From positions 11,538,001 through 11,602,000 of the forward strand of contig NC_074713.1 of assembly GCF_947242115.1 (NCBI RefSeq): a stretch of DNA of 64,000 nt. The letters are read 5' to 3'. Source of the stretch: Biomphalaria glabrata (lineage: Eukaryota > Mollusca > Gastropoda > Planorbidae). The position numbers and the translations under genes were made by a program. The notes beneath the pieces are model-generated. The model saw nothing but the letters and a program-made list of their open reading frames with translations. It was not told the origin of the DNA and did not search any database. This document shows, piece by piece, positions 42,211 through 53,049 of this stretch. How positions within the stretch are numbered: the stretch's first letter is position 1; each line of letters opens with the position of its first letter.

Positions 42211-42218
42211 TATAAATA
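42211..42218 (+). promoter_or_regulatory. TATA box of SP2
   Basis: TATAAATA, 46 bp before the ATG at 42257, positioned as in SP1 and SP3. Confidence 0.7.
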
Positions 42219-42256
42219 CGATAGACTGAAATTTATATGTTTATCTATCGTGCACC

Positions 42257-45200
42257 ATGCGCCACCTAGTGTGCTTACTTCTAGTCTGGACTCTTGGTAA
42301 AATGTCTTGTTACTTGATAGTTTCACTTAATGTTACTTCTAGTCTGGACTCTTGGTAAAATGTCTTATTACTTGATTGTTTCACTTAATGTCATGCATCT
42401 GTTTCTTCCTTGGTGTTTTCTGTTTTTTTTTCTTTTCAAAATCTATTCGATTCTTCTAGTATTGTAAGTATTTTAGAGTGTAGAGAACAAACCTAGATGT
42501 TTTGATGTCAGAGAAGAATGGAAGTATTATATTGTATCGAGAATAAACTTAAATGCTAACAATGAAAGCATTGTATTATGTAGAGAAAACATTTAGATGC
42601 TAGAGAATGGAAGTAATGTATTGTATAGGAAAAAACAGTTAGATGCTAGAGAATAAAGATTCTATATAGAAAACATTTAGATGCTAGAGAATGGAAATAA
42701 TGTATTGTATAGAAAAAAAAAACAGATGCTAGAGAATGGAAACATTGCTTTGTGTAAAGAACAGATATAAACCAAACGGTCTATTCCTTTACCCTGGACT
42801 ACGTTTGTAAGTACATATGTGAAATCATCCTACACACACACACAGGCACACAAAATAAATAAAACGATTTATGCTTTACATTTTTTCACGATGTGGAGAT
42901 GTTTTGATTTCAGCTAACGTTAAACCTTCGACACAAGGTCAAGATCTAATCCGTTTGGTAAGAAGGTAAGTTCTTTCAAAGTCTTATAGCAACTAGTGTG
43001 TCCATGAATCTATTTCTGTGACCAGTAGTAAAATAATGTTTATTTATTATTTGTAATTCTAAAATATGGCGGTATTATTCAGATGTTTCCTAAATGTATA
43101 TTATGTCATTCCTTAGCCGATATGACCAGATCGATGCTCCAGGATGTGGGCTGCGACCTCTAGCGACAGGAAACGGCGCCTCCGAAATAACTGCTAGGAT
43201 TGTTGGTGGCCAAGAAGCCATTCCTTACTCTCACCCATCCATTGTAAGTCAGCTTTTTTTTCCTCCGTTACATTTGTGTGAAAACATTGGCTGATATCTG
43301 TTAATTTAACACAGATATCAGATGAATCAATAAATTAAACCTACATCACGATTTCTTTATTTCATTTTGCCGACTCTACAAAACTAGGATCTTTCGACTC
43401 CATTCTATTGCTGATCTCGCGTAACATATAGCTATATGAAAACAGGTTAGGTCTGCAAATGTACGACCTTAACGACAAGATGCAGAATGACCTATGATGA
43501 CATGTAAGCACAACACGGAGGACATTTAAGCAAGTTTAGTTCAAAAGTATCTTGATGAGATAGATCAGTGAGGGTCAAACTTTTTGGGAGCAGGGCGAAA
43601 ACTAAAAGGACTAATTTTGAAGGTCTATAATATTAAAAGCAATAACAACAGATATAGATAACAATAGATTAAATTAAAGTTGAACTAATGCTAAAGTTGA
43701 AACTGTGAGTGTCTTGATAATTGATTACTTGATGTCATGTTCTTGCTGTGATGTTTCTTGATGACAATTTTTATGTGATATTTCTTGATGTCATTTTTAT
43801 GTGATGTTTCTTGGTGTCTTTTTTTGATGTGATGTGTCTTGAATTCATGTTTTTATGGGATGTTTCTTGATGTTATATGTGATGTTTCTTGGTGTATTTT
43901 TGATTTGATGTTCTTGATGCCATGTTTTTTATATGATGTTTCTTGATGTCATGTATTTTTTATGTGATGTTTCTTGATGTCATGTTAGCTTTAATACTAT
44001 GTTTCTTGATGTCATGTTTCTTGATGTCATGTTAGCTTTAATTCTATGTTGCTTGATGTCATGTTATTCGATGTCTTGTTACTTGATGGCATTTTTGCTT
44101 AATGTCATGTTGATGGTTGCCATGTTAATTCATACCATTTTACTTGATATAATGTAGCTATTTTACTAGATGTCATGTAGCTTGATGGCATATATTTTGT
44201 TACTTGTTAATTAATGCCTCGTTTTCTGATGCTATCATGCCATCCACTAGTGCAGTCTACGTATGACCACATCACCCACTCATCACTTTTGTGGAGGTAC
44301 CTTGGTGAAGAATTTGGCGGGAGAGTACCACTTTATCACCGCTGCTCACTGCGTGAACGGGTAACCTATTTTCAAACAGATCATTCTTGGTGCGGGACTA
44401 TAAAAAATGATTTTTTATTCTCAAGATGACTATTTGCATAGCTGGTACTAAACTAAAGAGGCATTCTTATTTTTTGTCGAGATATGAAATAGAATTAATA
44501 TATAGTTTTTTAAAATACCGATTTTCGAATAAATATTTTAAATAAGGCCACCTTTTATGCTAATTTCTATGTTTAGAGAGCCCAGGCCAAGTCGCTACGA
44601 GGCTCACTGTGGTATTCACGACAGAACTGACACCAATGAACCGCATCGGGTGATAGTCTACTTTAGTTCTCTGACAAGTCATCCGTAAGTTCTTGTTAAA
44701 TCTTGTTTACAGAAGTAGACAAAACAGAGTAGCAGAGTATAGGTACACTGTTCTATCGGAATTTTCAAAATCATTGCTATTTGTAGTGCAGTCTTGCCAT
44801 CGTATGTTCATGATGGAGCGCTTATTGGGGCTGATTTATTGTTTGACAGCTGCTTTTTGGCAAAGCAAACATCCTTTAACTCTTTCTCTCCGTGATTTTT
44901 TTTTCCACGTTTTGGAAGGAGTTCTTTATTTTGCTCATTACTATTTCATTACCCTGTTATGATTAAGCTTCAATAGCTTTGTTGTTTGTTATCAGAAAAT
45001 GTTGTATTTGGCATAGAATTAAAGGGAAATGTATGCTCTTTTTATTAGTTCAAAGTCAAGTTTAAAAAATTAAACAATTTAATTTTATGAGGTCAAAATC
45101 AACGATGGTATATCGTCGATCAGGAGAGAAAGATTTAAGGAGGAGGATCTATGACTAAGGCAATCTTTTTTTTTCTTTTTGGTTATCTGAAGTTGGTATC

Positions 45201-48200
45201 AGAGATGTCCCCCCCCCACACACACACACACATCCCATCAAAAAAAGCTTTAAAGACCAGCTTTAGTTTCCTACATTCTATTTGTCCTAGCAGGATTTTC
45301 GAATTATATTGCAGTAATGTCAAAGTAAAGACAATGTTTTGACGCTGCACCAGATATCAGATCCCAGCGTACAATATTATGCCCTGATATCCAGAAACTC
45401 TTCAGGGACAAAACACCATCAAAGTCGTTCAACTTTTTTTCCACACATGTTTGTGTCTGTATTTTGTTCTAGTGTCCTAATTTAAATTAAATAATAATTT
45501 TAAAGTCCCTAGCGCTATTAAGACCTACTTGTTTAAAACTTTTTTAGATTAACTGTTATTTTAGCAGTTGTGTTTATGTTTGTAATGTTGTTACAGCGCC
45601 TTGAGCCTACATTTTGTTTGTTAACAGCGCTTTATAAATAAAATTATTATTATTATTATTATTATGGAGTGGGTTGCCTGAGCTAGCCAGGAAAACCAGT
45701 TACTTGCCAGAATGTAAGTCATTGGTTAATATGCATGACTGAATGCATGACGCGTAGGACGTAATCATCTTCTTTTTTGAAGTAACGTTTGTATTACATA
45801 AGATAAGATAAGATAAGAATATGCTTTTAATTTTTATACTTAATTTTTATTTAGATTTAATTATTATCATTATATATTATATCTTTAAAAAATAAAATTG
45901 GAAATACAAAATGTTTTCAGCTAAATTCTCAGAATGTGTGAGATGTTCCGTTTTGGCTCAGGGAGAACTGGCCTAGATAAACGTAGAAACTTAGTTGAAT
46001 AACATGGTACAATAAACTTCTGGAACATTCATTTCGTTTTTATTTTCCCATTCAAGATCTTATGATGCCTGGACCATGGATTACGACATTGCTGTTTTCA
46101 AAGTCGCAACAGCGCTGCCCACAAACACGTACGTTTCTCCGGCCTGTATTCCTAACGAGGGCTGGTTTGAAGGAGAGAAGGGTCTTGCTGTTGGTTGGGG
46201 CTCTTTAACATCCGGTGAGACTTGTCATCTTTTTGCCTCTCAGCAGTTAACATTTTGGTATTATTACGTGTATTTTTGTTACTATAAAATCTACCTTGGT
46301 ATTGCTAGTCACTGACACTTCTAGATCTATGCGCGGTAAAAGGCGTTTAAGTACTATAGAAATATTCTAGATATACAATGTCAAGGACGCTAAATCGAAC
46401 TTCACTTTTGCCAATTACATAACAAAAAAATATAATAGTACATTTTTTTAAAAAAAGCTCATCTAAGGGAATAACTGTGTATTTATAGTTACATATATAT
46501 ACTATTGTTAAGACGTTGGGTTAAACTAAAGAAAATAACTCACCGATTCTCAGATCGCTGGTATCTCTTCGATTGCAGAAGCACAATCCAACTATGATCA
46601 ATCAATATCCCCGGTAAAAAGAAATAATGTCACAATCTCCAAATCAAATTTACATATCCCGATTCACTAACACAATAGAAAACAATTCTCAATCCTCAGT
46701 CAAGAAATAAAAAAAAAGCATAACTAAAGTTTCTTAACACATTTACACACTAGTCAATGTCATTTACGCTCAACAACATAGACAAAAAATCACCCCACTT
46801 TGCACGTGGAAAAAAAAAGGTTAGTCAGGAAGGAACAGGGTTACAACAATATATAATAGTAATAAAAATAATCTTTATAATCCATATAGAAATTTGCCTT
46901 ACAATTTGTGCATTTCAGCAAACAAAACATTATAACTATAGAAAACAAAAACATGCATTCACACCAGACTCACTCATAATTTACATGCGAAATGTTTATA
47001 TCAGATCGTTTTTATTTAACGATTTGATTGCCATATATATATACCAATTCAGTTCCGCAAGGCTATTAAACGCCGAAAGTGATAATGGGTTAACGCTGAA
47101 AGTGGTAATGGGTTAACGCCGAAAGTGGTAATGGGTTAACGCTGAAAGTGGTAATGGGTTAACGCCGAAAGTGATAATGGGTTAACGCTGAAAGTGGTAA
47201 TGAGTTAACGCTGAAAGTGATAATGGGTTAACGCTGAAAGTGGTAATGGGTTAACGCCGAAAGTGGCAATGGGTTAACGCTGAAAGTGGTATTGGGTTAA
47301 CGCCGAGATGTAATGGGTTTACGCCGAAAATGGTAATGGGTTAACGCTGAAAGTGGTAATGGGTTAACGCCGAAAGTGGTAATGGGTTAACGCCGAAAGT
47401 GGTAATGGGTTAACGCCGAAAGTGGTAATGGGTTAACGCCGAGAGTGGTAATGGGTTAACGCCGAGAGTGGTAATGGGTTAATGCCGAAAGTGGTAATGG
47501 GTTAACGCTGAAAGTGGTAATGGGTTAACGCCGAAAGTGGTAATGGGTTAACGCCGAGAGTGGTAATGGGTTAACGCCGAAAGTGGTAATGGGTTAACGC
47601 TGAAAGTGGTAATGGGTTAACGCCGAGAGTGGTAATGGGTTAACGCCGAAAGTGATAATGGGTTAACGCCGAGAGTGGTAATGGGTTAACGCCGAAAGTG
47701 ATAATGGGTTAACACCGAAAGTGATAATGGGTTAACGCCGAGAATGGTAATGTTTTTTAAGTGCAACACTACCTATAAAATGCTTCCAATGGCCCGTGTC
47801 TCAAAAAGCCCCTAACGACCAGTCCATCTTCACGTGTGGCTAGGAAGCAATCGCGCCTCCTCGTGTTTGTAGCGCTGGTTTAGATATTCTTCTTTCACGA
47901 AGTGGGTCGAGAGCACATTTAAAAAAAATGACCAGATACATTATCAAATACTCAATGGGACATGACTATGTTCCCAAAGTCTTCAGTGTATTGATTTGAC
48001 GTCTGCAGGAGGTGACGCTCACTATATGCTGCATCAAGTTGTGAAACCAATTAAGTCTAGAGAGACTTGTGAACTGAGGTACGGGGCCGGTTCAGTAACT
48101 CTCAGAATGTTTTGTGCAGGCTTACCGCAGGGTGGCGTAGACTCTTGCCAGGTATGTGCATATTTCTTTGGGTAAACATTTCTATTTTTTCTTAAAGATA

Positions 48201-49777
48201 ACTTTGAAGGGGAGCACCTGGTACGATGGTATGTACTATGTTTGTGAGTAGACGTCTAGATATTTTTCATATCCATACTCGAATAAGTATTTCAATAATT
48301 TAAAGTAAGATTCTTTTCTAAAAAAATCTGGCAACAAATTAGTGAACTCTTCCGTTTCTTGAGGTCAATATAACATGTTCATTTATTTATTTGAGTCTTA
48401 GAAATATATTAGATTTTAGTCTAGCTCTTTTTGTTTCCTGTTCATGTTTCATATAGGAATGTTGTTGTTTTTTTTTTTAAGTTCTGAGGGTCCCGTCAAA
48501 TGTTCCTATCACGTGGAGTTGACCATTTATCTCTCATTTCATTACCTTAAAGAAGTGTGGGTATAAACAGTTTATAAATGTACACACGCTGGAAAGAAGC
48601 GCACAATCATTGGGGGACTTAAAGTTACAATTATGACTAACATAACGGACGTAGCAGGTGGATAAGATCTAATGAAAACATAAACAAATTTGCTGTAGCT
48701 TATATCGGTTCACTGCTAGCTTATTAGCCATTGCTCACATTTTCGTATTTGTAGCAAAGATTTTATGATCATTAAAAAATGTAATTTATATATGCATTGT
48801 ATTTATTTTTCTTTCCGTGATTCTGTTAACAGTTTGACAGCGGCGGTCCATTCTACACATATAGAGAAAACAGATGGACACTGGCAGGTGCGTAAGCCTA
48901 AACACATAGGACTATTTAATTCATCAGTATTTATTGGGCATTTGTCTGGAGAAATTTTTCTTACAAAGCATAAATAGAAGAAAGAATTGGCGTGAGGATT
49001 GAATGAAACTATAAGTGATTAAGATGACCATGGTCAAGAAATTAATTTCTCACTCTCATTGCCTCATCTACTTCCCTAACATCTCACAACCTTATAATGT
49101 TTTTTATATCGACCGCCTCCAGTATTTGTAATTGTACTAATCAGGTAATTCAGGGGAGAAATAACTTTTAAACCTTAGCTACTGTCACAGCATACGCATT
49201 AATTATCGATACTATTTGAATTACTCAAGTTTCCTTTAAACGGATGTATGTTCGAGTTTTTGATTAATGCATTTTTACAGTACCTTGACAATAATCCTTG
49301 ATGCTTGGGTACATTGTATGGTGCATTACAGATGCGAGCATGAACACTAAACAAGGATCAATGCATAGTAACTAAGTCTACTCAGTATGAACACTAAACA
49401 GGGATCAATGCAAAGTTACTAAGTCTATTCAGAATGAACAAATAAAAAAGATCAATGCATAGTAACTAAGTCTACTCAGGGTGAAATAGCGTAACGAACT
49501 TTCACTGGATCTAAACTCGAGACCTTTATTTTGGGACATAAACTTTTATCCAATATCACAACAACGCTTCGTTGGTCAACACAGACCCATCTTGAACCTA
49601 ACTTGTACTGATGAAATGAATTGAAGCTGATTTTTAAATACAAAATCAATAAATCTTTTTTTTTCTCCAGGTATTATCAGCTGGGGTTACGGCTGTGCCG
49701 AAGCTGGCAGACCAGGTGTCTACACGGACATCATCGAACTTAAAGATTGGATCAACTCAATCATCAACGTTGCTTAA
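42257..49777 (+). CDS. Trypsin-like serine protease SP2 (S1A), Phe193 variant
   Basis: 299 residues, nine exons: 42257-42296, 42914-42965, 43117-43243, 44251-44360, 44577-44684, 46057-46214, 48009-48151, 48833-48887, 49671-49777 (stop 49775-49777). Exon lengths equal SP1 except one extra codon in exon 4. Signal [13 protein letters not shown], propeptide with one Cys ([14 protein letters not shown]), activation TAR|IVGG. The triad is present: His106 (FITAAHC), Asp156 (DYDIAVF), Ser249. Asp243 (position 189) predicts Arg/Lys specificity. Oddity: the residue two before the catalytic Ser is Phe247 (CQ-FDSGGP), where nearly all S1 proteases have Gly193 of the oxyanion hole. The exon 7/8 junction is clean (CAG|gtatgt, aacag|TTTGAC), so a mis-called splice is unlikely. 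Confidence 0.92.
42277..42392 (+). repeat. 58-bp tandem duplication over SP2 exon 1 donor
   Basis: ACTTCTAGTCTGGACTCTTG + GTAAAATGTC and the next 28 bases occur at 42277-42334 and again at 42335-42392 with three differences. The second copy repeats the 5' splice site at 42354/42355. Using it would lengthen exon 1 by 58 nt and break the reading frame into exon 2. Confidence 0.9.
42478..42765 (+). repeat. Degenerate ~60-bp tandem repeat in SP2 intron 1
   Basis: AGAAAACATTTAGATGCTAG + AGAATGGAAGTAATGTATTG-type units repeat about five times with indels. Confidence 0.75.
43690..44200 (+). repeat. Degenerate TTCTTGATGTCATG repeat in SP2 intron 3
   Basis: Imperfect repeats of TGTTTCTTGATGTCATGTTA and GTGATGTTTCTTGATG fill about 500 bp and stop ~50 bp before exon 4 (44251). 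No fixed period. Confidence 0.7.
44876..45138. mobile_element. TTAA-flanked MITE, family 1 (263 bp)
   Basis: Ends TTAACTCTTTCTCTCC and GGAGAGAAAGATTTAA (one mismatch). The interior (TTTGCTCATTACTATTTCAT, ACCCTGTTATGATTAA, TGAGGTCAAAATCAACGATG) aligns with 55075-55333. piggyBac-like by target site. Lies in SP2 intron 5. Confidence 0.8.
45664..45815 (+). mobile_element. LINE 3'-end fragment, (GATAA)n family
   Basis: GGAGTGGGTTGCCTGAGCTA, CCAGGAAAACCAGTTACTTG, AATATGCATGACTGAATGCA, GACGTAATCATCTTC, then tail ATAAGATAAGATAAGATAAG. Preceded by a TTATTATTATTATTA tract. Lies in SP2 intron 5. Confidence 0.8.
47067..47752 (+). repeat. 23-bp minisatellite, ~30 copies
   Basis: Unit GGTTAACGCCGAAAGTGGTA + ATG, about 30 copies with three interspersed variants (CGCCGAAAG, CGCTGAAAG, CGCCGAGAG) and GATAATG/GGTAATG alternatives. 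It occupies 0.7 kb of SP2 intron 6 and ends ~260 bp before exon 7 (48009). Confidence 0.95.
48888..49670 (+). other. SP2 intron 8 with ~50-bp triplication
   Basis: At 49330-49481 the segment GAACACTAAACAGGGATCAA + TGCATAGTAACTAAGTCTAC + TCAG occurs three times with drift. Nothing else was recognised. Confidence 0.6.
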
Positions 49778-49889
49778 CAGTTCAGTCAGCGGCGTTTCTC
49801 GACGAGGGGATCAGCTACACATGGGGACATTAGGCGTAGCGATAGGGACTATTCAATCACTGCATGTCAATAATGTTATAATTATTTAT

Positions 49890-49895
49890 AATAAA
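49890..49895 (+). terminator. Poly(A) signal of SP2
   Basis: AATAAA 113 bp after the SP2 stop, the first downstream. Confidence 0.65.
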
Positions 49896-50548
49896 AAATT
49901 TTTTTTATATTTTCACTGAATAATTTCCTTAGATGTTAATAATATTGATCAAGCTTTTATCTTTTCTGTTCAAAATGTTGAAGAGAGCACTTCCACAAGA
50001 ATCCAATTTAAGCAAGGGGAGTGACTTATGAACTAGAAATACAGAGATAGGTTTGTTTTTATAATTATCTTATTTAACGAAACTGATGGTGGCCTATCAT
50101 TTCTTGTGATGCTTCAATATTGCAAAGAGTCTTTCCAGTCAGCTTTGCACATACTGTAGATCAGTGATTCCCAAAGTGGTCTTTATAGGCCCCCAGGGGT
50201 CTACGAAGACTTCCAAGGGGTCTACGAAAGGAAAAAACATAAACTGGGGGTCTATGAGATGTCCACGGGGGTCTACGATAATATATTTCTTTTGAACAGG
50301 TCGTGACTTTAATTTTACATCAAATTAATTTAATTCTTTTATACACTAATATATGATTTGTTGATTTGTACCCGAGTTAATCCTCTAAACATTTATCCTG
50401 CTATTCAAACGAAAATTTGTTATATTTAATTTCAATACTTTTTTAACAAGCTTAATTTTTGTCTACGTGTAGCTAATGATTATTTAAAATTGGTATTTAT
50501 TCTTTCCTTGTCATACTAGCGGTTGCCTACTTGCCTTTTTATAACGAT

Positions 50549-50840
50549 ATGAAACCAATGACGCTGGAAGATCATTTGAGACAATTCTACCCTAACAAAA
50601 TAGATGAAGATTTGATAAACTTTAGAACACTCAAAGATAAAGAATAGACCCACAAAATCTCTAAACGAGAAGATGATGGTTTGCGAGAGTCTTACAATAT
50701 CTCTTTACTTATATCAAAATACGGAAAACACTAAAGGTAAAACATTGATTTTACTAACCGTTGTAGTTTTAAAAACTGTTTTACTAAAACCTGCATCTGA
50801 TATTATTAAACGAATTTCTTTAAGCAACAATACTGTTTAA
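50549..50840 (+). pseudogene. hAT transposase remnant (ZBED5-like type)
   Basis: Plus-strand fragments in shifting frames: MKPMTLEDHLRQFYPNKIDE, then YNISLLISKYGKH, then KTVLLKPASDIIKRISLSNN followed by TV. Their order matches the start of hAT transposases related to ZBED5/FAM200-type proteins (KPxxLxxHL, SYxxSxxIAKxxKPHTIGE, LSNxTVxRRI). At least two frame breaks, and the DDE/dimerisation part is absent. Dead copy. Confidence 0.75.
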
Positions 50841-51429
50841 GGTCAAATCTGAGGCATGAGTTATAAAATTTAAAGCTTCTTATGTAATTCTTTGCAAACG
50901 ACATATATACAGTATGGGGTCATCAGCGTCGCAGACTCTGGAAGGGTGTAGCGCTGTGTGCTGCAAACTGCCTAAGGGCGAAGGTGCCGCTAAGGGTGGC
51001 CGGCTCCTTATTCTAAAAGGGTTGACCCACGAAACCTTTCCAATGTTCGGGTATAGCTGCGAGGCAGCACAGTTTGGATTCAGTTTTCCTTCTGCTAAGT
51101 AGGCTGCAAGCCAAGTCTAATGAGCCCTTCCTGCCCAAAGTTGACTGGTTTAGGTGCTCACTAGGTACTCACCTTCACCCCTTCTCCTGTTAGTGAAAAC
51201 AGTTCTGCGCAATAATATTTGAGCCACACGTGAATGATTAAGAAATACACGAGAAACTTTTACAATGATACATAAGCAGTGGCGTAGCAAGGTACCTGTG
51301 GGCCCGGGTTCAAGAACATCTTGGTGGACTCCCCTCCAGACAATAAGACAAATTTAGTGCGTGACAAAAATGAGTAATGCAAAGACATTCCAATGTAAAG
51401 ATGGTACCTTTTTTTAAAAAAAATAGTTA

Positions 51430-51712
51430 TTCGAATGGATGGTTTTAAGGTCATACGATGTGAATGAGTGTGCATAGTATTGTATTGGTTTCAAAATCAA
51501 CCACCGCAAGAAAACAAAGAAACAAACAAAAAAACTTCGAATGGATGGTTTTGAGGTCATACAATGAGAATGAGTGGGCATTGGCATCGTATTGGTTTCA
51601 AAATCAACCACGGCAAGAAAAGAAACAAACTTCGAATGGATGGTTTTGAGGTCATACGATGAGAATGTATGGGCATTGGCATCGTATTGGTTTCAAAATC
51701 AACCACCGCTGG
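51430..51712 (+). repeat. ~100-bp tandem repeat, 3 copies, inside hAT
   Basis: TTCGAATGGATGGTTTTGAG, GTCATACGATGAGAATGAGT and TATTGGTTTCAAAATCAACC recur three times, joined by AAGAAACAAAC linkers of differing length. Lies in the left part of the 51277-53463 element. Confidence 0.9.
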
Positions 51713-52064
51713 AATCCGCTATCGGAATAATTTAAATAGGCACTCGCTGAACCTCCAAGAAAACATTTAACATCTATAGTTCATTTAGTATGGGGATCCA
51801 ACCCAGGACTTGTGTGACAGGCTCGAGCTAAATGGGAGATGGCATAAACACGGCTTGGTGTTGGGCCGAATTGATGTTGAAAATCAAGTGCCAGTGCTTC
51901 TTGTGACTGAATTAGAGACAGTATTATAAGCGCACATTCTTAAAAGCACGGGATAAAACGATATTATTAATCAATATCTATTCGTTTTAAGACACATTAG
52001 GAAGTAATATGTAAGCATGTAGTTTTGTTAAGTTAAATTTTAATTTAGGTGATGGCCAGAGACT

Positions 52065-53049
52065 AGATGTATACGACGTGACCACTGCCTGCTACACAAG
52101 TAAATATCACACCAGTACTGCGATTACTATAGGACGTAACCACTGCCTGCTACACAAGTAAATATCACACCAGTACTGCGAGGACTATAGGACGTAACCA
52201 CTGCCTGCTACACAAGTAAATATCACACCAGTACTGCGAGGACTATAGGACGTAACCACTGCCTGCTACACAAGTAAATATCACACTAGTACTGCGAGGA
52301 CTATAGGACGTAACCACTGTCTGCTACACAAGTAAATATCACACCAGTACTGCGAGGACTATAGGACGTAACCACTGCCTGCTACACAAGTAAATATCAC
52401 ACCAGTACTGCGAGGACTATAGGACGTAACCACTGCCTGCTACACAAGTAAATATCACACCAGTACTGCGAGGACTATAGGACGTAACCACTGCCTGCTA
52501 CACAAGTAAATATCACACTAGTACTGCGAGGACTATAGGACGTAACCACTGCCTGCTACACAAGTAAATATCACACCAGTACTGCGAGGACTATAGGACG
52601 TAACCACTGCCTGCTACACAAGTAAATATCACACCAGTACTGCGAGGACTATAGGACGTAACCACTGCCTGCTACACAAGTAAATATCACACCAGTACTG
52701 CGAGGACTATAGGACGTAACCACTGCCTGCTACACAAGTAAATATCACACTAGTACTGCGAGGACTATAGGACGTAACCACTGTCTGCTACACAAGTAAA
52801 TATCACACCAGTACTGCGAGGACTATAGGACGTAACCACTGCCTGCTACACAAGTAAATATCACACCAGTACTGCGAGGACTATAGGACGTAACCACTGC
52901 CTGCTACACAAGTAAATATCACACCAGTACTGCGAGGACTATAGGACGTAACCACTGCCTGCTACACAAGTAAATATCACACTAGTACTGCGAGGACTAT
53001 AGGACGTAACCACTGCCTGCTACACAAGTAAATATCACACTAGTACTCC
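52065..53049 (+). repeat. 58-bp minisatellite, ~17 copies, nested periods
   Basis: Unit ATAGGACGTAACCACTGCCT + GCTACACAAGTAAATATCAC + ACCAGTACTGCGAGGACT. Copies 4, 8, 12 and 16 (and the last, 17) read CACTAGTAC instead of CACCAGTAC, a 232-bp period. The unit after copies 4 and 12 reads CTGTCTG instead of CTGCCTG, a 464-bp period. Otherwise the copies are almost identical, implying very recent growth by unequal exchange or replication slippage of multi-unit blocks. Confidence 0.95.
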
